Positions 56,410 to 64,000 of a DNA stretch of 64,000 nt are shown one piece after another. Location of the stretch: assembly GCF_002954765.1 (NCBI RefSeq), contig NZ_MTPW01000001.1, positions 248,001 to 312,000 of the forward strand, read 5' to 3'. A program made the translations under genes and the position numbers. Numbering within the stretch: the stretch's first letter is position 1; every line of letters begins with the position of its first letter. Origin of the DNA: Nonlabens arenilitoris. Its GTDB lineage: Bacteria > Bacteroidota > Bacteroidia > Flavobacteriales > Flavobacteriaceae. The notes beneath the pieces were generated by a model. The model was not told the origin of the DNA, did no database searches, and saw only the letters and a list, made by a program, of their open reading frames with translations.

Positions 56410-58062
56410 CTACTGATAAACTCTTATGTAATCTACCTCCATGGTACTCTCTACAAATGCTGGGTCGATAGCACCACCAAAATCACCTCCCATGGCTATA
56501 TTCAAAATAAAGAAAAAATCTTTATCAAAAGGCAATGTTGGGTCATTTGCGACTTGATGAAATTGTTGATCATCAACAAAAAACTTGATCTCAGTACTCG
56601 TCCATTCCATCTTATAAACATGAAAATCTGACGAAACACCAGAAACAGTTAAGTTACCACCATCAGCATTTCCTGCAAACGCACCAGGATGATGAACAGT
56701 CCCATAAATAACGTCTTGATTATTACCTATATGTTCCATTATATCTATTTCTCCAGCTGCTGGCCATATATTTGTTTGATAGTCTGATCCTAAAGTCCAT
56801 ATCGCAGGCCATGTACCACCGCCAGCAGGAAGTTTAGCTCTTACTTCAACAGTACCATAGGTAAAGTCATAAAGGCCTTCAGACTTAATTCTAGCAGATG
56901 TATAATTAGCTCCATTGAAGTTTTCAGCCTTAGCAGTAATTTTTAACACTCCATTCTCAACCGTTACATTTTCAACACGATCAGTATAGGTTTGTGACTC
57001 ATTATTTCCCCAACCATTAGACCCAGTCCCCAAATCGTAGGTCCAGTTGGCTGGATCTGGCGCACCATCAACATTAAACTCATCTGACCATACTAGAGAA
57101 CCTGTAGTACCACCACTTGTAGCATTAGGATCGTCAGTGGAAAATATATGGTACCAAGCTAGATTACCATTCATAATAGAACGGACTACTAGTCTATTTT
57201 CTGAAATCTCGAGAATATCATATAAAGAAGAATTAATATAATAACTCATAAAACCGTCTCCACTGAATTGCATTGCAGTACCACGTTTTTCATCTTCTGG
57301 GACGATAGAGTCTGATGGTAGGAAAGTGACATTTTTCACACCAGAAGTATCATAAGTATAACAATAATCAAACCCGTTAGAGCCACCTGCAACGCTTTCA
57401 AAAGCTCCATTGAAATATGTCTCACCTCCATTTAGTAATTCATATGTTACATTATCTCCGTTTTGAGAGAACACTAGTTGATCCATATAAAGACATAAGC
57501 TTTCTGGGGCTCCATTTTTTTCAAAAGGTGCTGCACTATAAAAAGCTGGAAAGTTATTTTCTCCTGGGTTAGCAGTGTTAGGATCATTAGGTCCCACTCC
57601 TAAATGACCAGGCTCTGCAGCGGCCCAGTACCAAGTTTTTGATGACCCATCACCGCCAGTTAAAAAGGTTTTTGCCTCAACATCATTGAAAGCACTAAAC
57701 ACCTCTACTAAAATTACTTTAGATGTGGATAATCCGCCAGTACCAGTTGCTATAACCGTTACACTATACGTGTTCACACCAGGCTCAACAAACTGATGCG
57801 TGATTGCACCATCATAAGCAGATCCTGTGCGCATATCTCCAAAATCGAAAGTAAAATTAATAGCATTGTCTGCCGATGCTGTAAAGTCAACCTTACCACT
57901 ACCATCACCACTAGGGTTCATTGCATCTTGACCTCTTACTATAAAATTCACTTCAAGATTAGTAGGTGCTGAGATATCTCCAAATTGTAAATCGTCTTCC
58001 TGACATGATAGCACCAAACAACCTAGAAAGGCGAATAGATATATTTTTTTTAAAAGTTTCAT
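56410..58062 (-). CDS. GH16 family endo-beta-glucanase (laminarinase-like) lipoprotein
   Basis: 550 aa. Lipobox LVLSCQ (Cys20). A PKD-like domain at 35-123 (NLEVNFIVRGQ ... VNTYSVTVIATG). Residues ~125-320 form a CBM-type region. The GH16 domain at 322-550 has the catalytic motif EIDIME with nucleophile Glu438 and acid/base Glu443, and the sugar-site Trp in GTWPAIWTLG. The lack of the kappa/agarase insert loops and the PUL context favour beta-1,3-glucan (laminarin) hydrolysis at the cell surface. It follows the CBM-repeat lipoprotein on the same strand. Confidence 0.9.
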   Translation of the reverse strand: MKLLKKIYLFAFLGCLVLSCQEDDLQFGDISAPTNLEVNFIVRGQDAMNPSGDGSGKVDFTASADNAINFTFDFGDMRTGSAYDGAITHQFVEPGVNTYSVTVIATGTGGLSTSKVILVEVFSAFNDVEAKTFLTGGDGSSKTWYWAAAEPGHLGVGPNDPNTANPGENNFPAFYSAAPFEKNGAPESLCLYMDQLVFSQNGDNVTYELLNGGETYFNGAFESVAGGSNGFDYCYTYDTSGVKNVTFLPSDSIVPEDEKRGTAMQFSGDGFMSYYINSSLYDILEISENRLVVRSIMNGNLAWYHIFSTDDPNATSGGTTGSLVWSDEFNVDGAPDPANWTYDLGTGSNGWGNNESQTYTDRVENVTVENGVLKITAKAENFNGANYTSARIKSEGLYDFTYGTVEVRAKLPAGGGTWPAIWTLGSDYQTNIWPAAGEIDIMEHIGNNQDVIYGTVHHPGAFAGNADGGNLTVSGVSSDFHVYKMEWTSTEIKFFVDDQQFHQVANDPTLPFDKDFFFILNIAMGGDFGGAIDPAFVESTMEVDYIRVYQ

Positions 58063-58072
58063 AATGCTTTTA

Positions 58073-60106
58073 TTAGTTTGTTAGTTCAATTTCATCAAAG
58101 TAGTAGTCTACTCCAGTTCCTGCATTACCAAAATCAAAGAACACTACTATTTTTTGATAATTATTTGAGCTATTGATACCTGTGAAGTCAAATGTTAGCT
58201 CTTCCCAACCATTTGCTACCGTATTAATAACATCTACCTCAGTATTAATATTAGCATCAGCAGAGTTTTCTAATTTCATCTTAACCACAATTCCTGATTG
58301 AGGCGACCAAGTCTTTAATTTAATTTTCTGTAAGCTTGTAAAATCAACAGGAGCATCAAGTTCAATGAATGATCCAGCCCAAACTTGTGATCCATTAGAT
58401 TTATTGAGATTTGCCACAGTAGCGGTAGTATTTATACCAGTTGCATCTGGATTTGCTATTACTAACGTGGCTGCTCCACCAAAGTCGGTGAAACTGTAAT
58501 TAAGTGTAGTGTCTTCAAAAGTTACTGGTAATTCTAAAGCTGCCATACCATCAGTCAAAGCTATATCATCAAAATAGTAATCAGTCCCAGCACCAGCGTT
58601 TCCAAAATCAAAAAACACAACTACCCGTTGATAATTATTTGTATTAGTTATACCTGTGAAATCAAATGTAAGCTCTTCCCAAGCATTTGCTACTGTATTT
58701 ACCACATCGACTTCTACATTAATATTAGGATCTGCTAGATTTTCCAATTTCATTTTTACAGTGATACCTGATTGAGGCGACCATGTTTTTATACTGATCA
58801 TTTGCATTAATGAAAAATCAATAGGGTTATCCAATTCAATAAATGATCCTGCCCACACTTGTGATCCATTTGATTTATTTAGGTTACCTACCATAGAAGA
58901 GGTGTTTAATCCTGAAATATCAGGATTAGACACTAATGAAGTATTTGCTCCACCAAAATTATCAAAGTTGTAAGTTAGAAGCGTAGACTCAAAATCTAAA
59001 GATAGCTCTAAAGCTATAGGACTTTGACCTGTTAATTCAATGTTATCAAAATAGAATGTATCTGAGTTACCAGCATTACCGAAATCATAAAATACAATCA
59101 CTTTTTGGTACTGTTGAGTAAGGTCAGCAGCAGAGAAATCAAAAATCAAAGTCTCCCATGAACTAGTGGCCGCAGTAGGCACATCTAATTCTGTACTAAT
59201 ATTAGAATCTAAAGCATTTTCTAACTTCATTTTCACAATAGCTCCAGCTGGTAAAGGCGACCAAGAATCTAATTTTATTTTTTGAAAAGTAGTAAAATCT
59301 ATGGCTTCATCTAATTCAATAACAGTTCCAGCAAAAACTTGTGCGCCAATATTTTTAGTCGTTTCTGCAACGAAAGAACTATTGTTACCTAAAGGATCTG
59401 GATTAGCAACTTTTGCAGAAGCAGCACCACCAAAATCAATAAAATTATAAGCTAAAGTAGCAGATTCAAAATCTATAGGAAGTAGAAAAGGATCGATAAT
59501 AGATACCATTTCAGTTGCTGTTGTAGTTGCTGCACCACCGCTGAAAGCTGTAACGGTAACCATGTAATCACCAGTTGAAGAATACACATATCCTGTCTCA
59601 CCAGTTGTAGATAAACTTTGTGCAGGCAAAGTAGCATCTTCACCAAAAGTAACTTCAAACATAGTTGCAAAGTCTGCTGTTGCAGTAACGATAACTCCAA
59701 AACTAGTATTAGGATCACTTGTTATGTCGATAACTAAATTTTCAGGTGCTCTAAAGGACACCATCAAGTCCTTAGTAATTTCTGATACTTTACCATTTAA
59801 TGAAATAGCGAGCAGTCGTATGGAATAAACACCTTCGTCATAGACACGCTCAGTACTTTCACCTGGTAGTAATTCAATCGATTCTTCTGATCCATCACCA
59901 TAGAAGAGTTCATATGAAGCTGCTCCAGATGAAGAAGGTGTTAAAGTGACTGTACCACTATTATCCTGAAGAATGTTGAATGTAATATCGAGCTCTTGTG
60001 GAGCACTTAAATTTTGAACTTGATTAGTAAGATCGTCTTCAACACAGCTAACTACAGCCATGAAAATTATTAATAAAACACTTAGAAAATAGAATATCTT
60101 TTTCAT
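58073..60106 (-). CDS. surface lipoprotein with PKD domains and three tandem CBM-like repeats
   Basis: 677 aa. Lipobox AVVSCVEDD (Cys21). Two PKD-like domains at about 35-120 and 120-205. Three repeats of ~150 residues follow (209-359, 368-518, 526-676), each starting L-P/S-I/V-D/T-F-E and ending YYFDxIELT, with FGNAG near the end. Repeats 2 and 3 share the stretch NLNKSNGSQVWAGSFIELD. This is the SusE/F position in the operon. It probably displays the polysaccharide-binding sites next to SusCD and GH16. The repeats are homologous copies of one carbohydrate-binding-like beta-sandwich (each ~ 450 bases). Confidence 0.85.
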   Translation of the reverse strand: MKKIFYFLSVLLIIFMAVVSCVEDDLTNQVQNLSAPQELDITFNILQDNSGTVTLTPSSSGAASYELFYGDGSEESIELLPGESTERVYDEGVYSIRLLAISLNGKVSEITKDLMVSFRAPENLVIDITSDPNTSFGVIVTATADFATMFEVTFGEDATLPAQSLSTTGETGYVYSSTGDYMVTVTAFSGGAATTTATEMVSIIDPFLLPIDFESATLAYNFIDFGGAASAKVANPDPLGNNSSFVAETTKNIGAQVFAGTVIELDEAIDFTTFQKIKLDSWSPLPAGAIVKMKLENALDSNISTELDVPTAATSSWETLIFDFSAADLTQQYQKVIVFYDFGNAGNSDTFYFDNIELTGQSPIALELSLDFESTLLTYNFDNFGGANTSLVSNPDISGLNTSSMVGNLNKSNGSQVWAGSFIELDNPIDFSLMQMISIKTWSPQSGITVKMKLENLADPNINVEVDVVNTVANAWEELTFDFTGITNTNNYQRVVVFFDFGNAGAGTDYYFDDIALTDGMAALELPVTFEDTTLNYSFTDFGGAATLVIANPDATGINTTATVANLNKSNGSQVWAGSFIELDAPVDFTSLQKIKLKTWSPQSGIVVKMKLENSADANINTEVDVINTVANGWEELTFDFTGINSSNNYQKIVVFFDFGNAGTGVDYYFDEIELTN
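58079..59482 (-). repeat. three tandem ~450-base repeats in the PUL lipoprotein
   Basis: Repeat 1 at 59030-59482, repeat 2 at 58553-59005, repeat 3 at 58079-58531. Repeats 2 and 3 are much closer to each other than to repeat 1, so a recent duplication produced them; repeat 1 is older. Confidence 0.85.
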
Positions 60107-60116
60107 GTTAATATGA

Positions 60117-61574
60117 TTAATAGTTAGGGTTTTGTTCCCATCGGTTACCCGATAATATAATTTCGTCTACAGGAATAGGAAACACCTCATGTTTACCTGT
60201 GACAAATCCGTTTATTTCTGTAGCTGCTCTACCAGTGCGTACTAAGTCAAAAAAGTGATGCCCTTCACCGACTAACTCTACTCTCCGTTCATGATAAATT
60301 GCATCAGTCAACGCAGCTCCCGTAGCGGTAACTAATGGCATCATTGCTCGCATTCTAACCTCATTGAGATAATCTCTAGCGATGTCATCACCTAAGTTTC
60401 CGCGATTATATGCTTCGGCAGCCATAAGATAAACATCTGCAAATCTGATAGCTCTATAATTATTAGGGTTAGTTAAGTTTTGATCTCCTGTATTTAAGTC
60501 GCCCTTTCTAGCGATATACTTTCTGTTATAATATCCAGTATGCTCAAATCCAGTATTAAAGGTTGCTCCATTTGATGTAGCCCAGTCATCAATATCTAAA
60601 ATAGCTACTGGTAGTCTAAGATCATTAGGTTCAAACTCATCATATACATCCTGAGTAGGTAAATTGAAGCTAAAACCAGAATCAAATACGGGACCGGTGT
60701 AATTACGTATACCATTAAAGCCTACAGCTACGTTTCCTTCACTACACTGTAAACAACCAAATCCTGCTCCTTCAACATCAGTATATTGCACTTCAAATAC
60801 AGACTCAATGTTATTCTCATTATCGTTTTCAAAAATAGTTTCATAATCATCAACTAAGTCATAAGGCCCCATTAAAATCAACTCATCAAGAACATTAGCT
60901 GCATCGTCAAATTTATTCTGATATAAATAGACTTTACCTAATAAAGCTTGTGCAGCTCCTTTAGTTACTCTACCAGTTTCAATAGTGGTGTAATCGAGAT
61001 TGTTTGCTGCAAATATTAAGTCTAATTCGATTTGCGTATAAACATCTGCTTTAGGAGTTCTATCGATTTCAAATTGATCACCAAATAATATTCTTTTATC
61101 CACTACTAATGGTACATCACCAAAAAACTTAACCAATTCAAAATAGTAATATGCTCTTAAAAAACGAGCTTGGGCTAGAACTTGTTGTTTCTCAGGAAAT
61201 TCAATCTTATCTTGAAATTCCATAATATAATTTGCTCGATTAATACCAGCATACATCCAACCCCAAATATCCTTAAGTTGATCATTAACTGGTGTGTGCA
61301 TCATATCATCTATTTGTTGAATACCGATAACATCTGTTGCACTTTCTCCGCCAGCAACAGTATTGTTCGACGCTATCTCACCAAGCATTACATTCATATA
61401 AGTACTTTGTAATAAGTCATAGGCACCTATTAATGCACTTTGATAATCTTCAGAAGTGTTAAAAAAGTCTTCAGAGTTTACATCTCTACTGGCAACATCT
61501 ACATAATCGTCTGTACAGCTGTTTATAAATACAGTTGCACTCAAAATAAGAAATAGATTAATTATTTTTTTCAT
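60117..61574 (-). CDS. SusD/RagB-family outer-membrane lipoprotein
   Basis: 485 aa. Lipobox FINSCTDD. SusD pattern: NSEDFFNTSEDYQSALIGAY, then MYAGINRANYIMEF, ARFLRAYYYFELVKFFGDVPLV, and AYNRGNLGDDIARDYLNEVR near the end (TPR helices). It binds glycan and closes the SusC barrel. It is adjacent to the CBM lipoprotein and to susC, 10-11 bases apart. Confidence 0.92.
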   Translation of the reverse strand: MKKIINLFLILSATVFINSCTDDYVDVASRDVNSEDFFNTSEDYQSALIGAYDLLQSTYMNVMLGEIASNNTVAGGESATDVIGIQQIDDMMHTPVNDQLKDIWGWMYAGINRANYIMEFQDKIEFPEKQQVLAQARFLRAYYYFELVKFFGDVPLVVDKRILFGDQFEIDRTPKADVYTQIELDLIFAANNLDYTTIETGRVTKGAAQALLGKVYLYQNKFDDAANVLDELILMGPYDLVDDYETIFENDNENNIESVFEVQYTDVEGAGFGCLQCSEGNVAVGFNGIRNYTGPVFDSGFSFNLPTQDVYDEFEPNDLRLPVAILDIDDWATSNGATFNTGFEHTGYYNRKYIARKGDLNTGDQNLTNPNNYRAIRFADVYLMAAEAYNRGNLGDDIARDYLNEVRMRAMMPLVTATGAALTDAIYHERRVELVGEGHHFFDLVRTGRAATEINGFVTGKHEVFPIPVDEIILSGNRWEQNPNY

Positions 61575-61584
61575 AATAATGAGA

Positions 61585-64000
61585 TTAAAATTTTACATTA
61601 ACACCTGCGAGAAATGTCCGTGGCACTGGATAGAATCCATAATCGATACCACCACCGATAGGTGAACCGTCTGATGCTGATGGGTCGAAACCACGATATT
61701 TAGTAAGTGTGAATAAATTATTTACAGAGACATAAAACCTCATGTCCTTTATTTTAAGTGAATCAAGTTTGGCGTCCGAAATAGTATATCCTACTTGCAT
61801 ATTTTGAGCTCTTAAGAAGGATCCGTCCTCGACGTAAAAGTCAGAAAATACCTGATTCGAAGTAGCACCAGTGCTAACTCTAGGTGTAGAATTACTGGTT
61901 CCAGAACCTGTCCAACGATCTAAATAATTTGTAGTAAGATTAGTAAGATTTTGATTACGTTCATAATTACGTACAACATCATTACCTATCGATGCGTATA
62001 AATAAGTCTGTACATCCCATTTCTTATAGTTGAAAGATAGATTAAGCCCCATAGTTACATCTGGTATAGGATTCCCTAAATCTGTTCGATCTTCTAAATT
62101 AATTACACCATCTTCATTAATATCTACATATCTTAAATCACCAGGTTGAGCGTTTGCACCCAGTACTTGTTGAGATGGATGTGATGCTACTTCATTAGCA
62201 TTTTGAAAAATACCATCAGTACGGTACCCATAGAAATATCCTATAGGCTTACCTACTTCCATTCTAGATGGTGCTGGTTGACCTACACCAAAAGATCCTC
62301 CTTCTAAAAATCCTACAGAATTATTAACTTTAAGCACTTCATTCTTTAACGTTGCAAAATTATAACTTGCCGTAAAGGATAGATTATCATTGATTCTGTC
62401 TTTATAACTAATAGAAAATTCCAAACCTCGATTTTCAATATCTCCACCATTAATAACCGGCGCACTAGATCCTGGAGCAGTTACACCTAAAGTACCAGAA
62501 ACTACAGGCACTAATAATAAATCTTCGGTACGGCGGGTATAATAGTCAATGGTTACATTCATTTTATAATCTAAAAATTCTGCCTCTAAACCTATGTCTG
62601 CTGTGTATTGTTCTTCCCATTTAATTTCCGGATTAGAAATAGCACCTATTGCAGTACCGAATATTAAACTATCACCGATAACATAAGCTCCTTCACCATT
62701 AAGCAATGAAATAAATCTATAATCAGGAATTCTATCATTTCCTATAATACCGTAAGAGCCTCTTAATTTCAGGAAATTAACAGATTTAGAATCCCTCAAA
62801 AAATTTTCTTTACTCATCACCCATCCTGCAGATGCTGATGGAAAAATTCCGAACTTATTTTCAGGACCAAATTTTGTAGATCCATCGCGTCTTATAACAC
62901 CAGAGAACAAGTACTTGCCATCATAATCATATTGCAATCTAGCAAAATGTGATAGTAGTCTTGCATCATATTCATCACCTCCATTTTGGAAATTATCGAC
63001 TACGTCAGATGCATTCTGTCTATTTGCATTTGAAAAACTATTATCTGGAATATCAAAACCTGTTAAACCATTAAACTTTCCAGTAGTTCTAAACGCAGAC
63101 ATTCCTACAGTAGCATTTAAGTTGTGCGCTTGCGCGAAAGTGTGCTTATAATTAATAAACGCATCATAAGTGTAATCCCTAAAGTAATTACTGTATTCTC
63201 CATAAACATTACGTGTTAAGTTAAATACTTTACCTGAACCATAGTTTGCCTCAGGCGCAAAATTATCACCGTAAGCTTCGGCATAATTAAATTGGATTCG
63301 GGTTTCAACCGTGAAGTCATCCCAAAACTTATAATTCAGTCCAAAATTTCCACTAATTTTATCTACTTTATTAGAATTGAATGTGTTCTCCAGTTGATGT
63401 ACAGGATTAATAACTTCATTCCCTAAGCCTTCGGCTAAGGTAAAATCTCCATTTGCATCCCTTACTGAAAAGGTAGGAGCATTATTTACTGCATTAAATA
63501 AAACACTACCAAGACCAGTCTCAGATATCGTACTACGTGAAGTACCTGTGTAAAATAATCCTGTTTTAACTTTTAGATTGTGTAAGAGGTCATAATCAAA
63601 ATTAAATCTTAAAGTTGAGCGTGTAAAATTACTTTTTCCAGCACCTACGATACCGTCTTGAGTAAGTAAAGCAGCTCCGAAAGCATATGCCGCTTTTTCA
63701 GTACCACCTCTTAAACCTATATTATTATTAAAAATTGGGGCGTTACTAAAAACTTCAGCCTGCCAGTCTGTATCATTTAATCCTACCACTGTTGAAAAAG
63801 GCGGTGTTTCTCCATTATTTGCAAATGCCTCATTAACTAATAACGCATACTGTTTTGAATTTAAAGTAGGTAATTTTCTAGTGGTTTGTTGAAAACCTAC
63901 AAAAGCATCATACTCATATTGTAATTTTTGATATTTCCTACCACCTTTAGTAGTAATTAAAATAACACCATTTGCAGCACGTACACCGTAAATACCGGCA
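61585..64000 (-). CDS. SusC/RagA-family TonB-dependent receptor, partial
   Basis: The frame stays open to the window end, where it reads AGIYGVRAANGVILITTKGG, the plug-barrel signature of SusC proteins; the ATG, signal peptide and plug start lie outside. At least 805 residues are visible; the C-terminus NVKF ends in the usual aromatic. It forms the barrel through which the SusD-captured oligosaccharides enter the periplasm. The in-frame start inside the window (Met at 63789) is not the real start. Contains a twofold-mismatched palindrome (63128-63141). Confidence 0.93.
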   Translation of the reverse strand, partial: AGIYGVRAANGVILITTKGGRKYQKLQYEYDAFVGFQQTTRKLPTLNSKQYALLVNEAFANNGETPPFSTVVGLNDTDWQAEVFSNAPIFNNNIGLRGGTEKAAYAFGAALLTQDGIVGAGKSNFTRSTLRFNFDYDLLHNLKVKTGLFYTGTSRSTISETGLGSVLFNAVNNAPTFSVRDANGDFTLAEGLGNEVINPVHQLENTFNSNKVDKISGNFGLNYKFWDDFTVETRIQFNYAEAYGDNFAPEANYGSGKVFNLTRNVYGEYSNYFRDYTYDAFINYKHTFAQAHNLNATVGMSAFRTTGKFNGLTGFDIPDNSFSNANRQNASDVVDNFQNGGDEYDARLLSHFARLQYDYDGKYLFSGVIRRDGSTKFGPENKFGIFPSASAGWVMSKENFLRDSKSVNFLKLRGSYGIIGNDRIPDYRFISLLNGEGAYVIGDSLIFGTAIGAISNPEIKWEEQYTADIGLEAEFLDYKMNVTIDYYTRRTEDLLLVPVVSGTLGVTAPGSSAPVINGGDIENRGLEFSISYKDRINDNLSFTASYNFATLKNEVLKVNNSVGFLEGGSFGVGQPAPSRMEVGKPIGYFYGYRTDGIFQNANEVASHPSQQVLGANAQPGDLRYVDINEDGVINLEDRTDLGNPIPDVTMGLNLSFNYKKWDVQTYLYASIGNDVVRNYERNQNLTNLTTNYLDRWTGSGTSNSTPRVSTGATSNQVFSDFYVEDGSFLRAQNMQVGYTISDAKLDSLKIKDMRFYVSVNNLFTLTKYRGFDPSASDGSPIGGGIDYGFYPVPRTFLAGVNVKF

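Noticed and set aside
63128..63141. GCTTGCGCGAAAGT in susC as a full copy of the palindrome
   Set aside because: Two mismatches break the symmetry; treated only as a degenerate variant.

Overview
The window comes from an AT-rich Bacteroidota genome, almost certainly a marine member of the Flavobacteriaceae. The evidence is: TAnnTTTG-type -7 promoter boxes, no Shine-Dalgarno dependence, SusC/SusD pairs, type IX secretion sorting domains (both the CHU_C and the Por type), a MoxR/PPIase cluster, a split transketolase and a complete-looking gene set for the monocyclic carotenoid myxol. The palindrome GCTTTCGCGAAAGC recurs far above chance. A Nonlabens-like genus fits, but this is inference and no 16S gene is present.

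Layout. 1-1.26 kb: end of a hotdog thioesterase, a SanA/YdcF-type envelope protein, a 47-aa Lys-rich ORF and tRNA-Ser(UGA). 1.3-9.3 kb: a stress island with a lipoprotein, five tandem two-domain universal stress proteins (Usp), a receiver-Crp/Fnr hybrid regulator, a PAS histidine kinase with a 1-nt frameshift, and a TerB-like gene. Five promoters here share one architecture: TGA-N6-TCA, exactly 23 nt, then TAnnTTTR. They look like class II Crp/Fnr-activated promoters of one regulon. 9.3-12.1 kb: DinB-like, MscS, deoC and deoD, probably co-transcribed. 12.2-16.1 kb: a YadA-head-like surface protein and mqo. 16.1-18.7 kb: an accessory patch with an NTF2-like immunity-type lipoprotein, a REP-associated tyrosine transposase (RAYT) inside a family of two-hairpin REP-like elements, the tail of a second deleted RAYT, and a DUF2971 protein. 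18.7-32.2 kb: core genes (dnaB, accA, EamA exporter, LptF/G permease, tgt, split transketolase, outer-membrane and FKBP lipoproteins, S4 protein, methyltransferase, PRTase, aroK). 32.3-32.5 kb: tRNA-Lys(UUU) and tRNA-Leu(GAG).

32.6-40.2 kb: a carotenoid operon carH-like, crtI, crtB, crtZ, crtD, cruF, crtY with overlapping or near-touching genes, facing a convergent crtA-type 2-hydroxylase. Together with GGPP made elsewhere this set predicts myxol, under a B12-type photoreceptor regulator. cruF carries a second 1-nt homopolymer frameshift. 40.7-52 kb: aconitase, a small membrane protein, MoxR, three periplasmic PPIase-type chaperones, SRPBCC and TerB-like proteins, an FAD-linked 2-hydroxyacid oxidase and a membrane protein.

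52.1-64 kb: surface and polysaccharide genes. A CHU_C protein and a T9SS type A protein precede (in coordinates) a polysaccharide utilization locus read on the minus strand: susC (cut by the window end), susD, a lipoprotein with three tandem ~150-aa binding-type repeats, and a GH16 endo-beta-glucanase lipoprotein. Laminarin or a related beta-glucan is the likely substrate.

The most novel items are the shared Crp/Fnr-type promoter architecture of the Usp/TerB regulon, the recurrent TTTCGCGAAA palindrome, the RAYT/REP mini-array with a relic second unit, and the CarH-like regulator with a candidate operator. The two frameshifts (kinase and cruF) are each a single missing base in an A/T run, so sequencing error must be excluded first.
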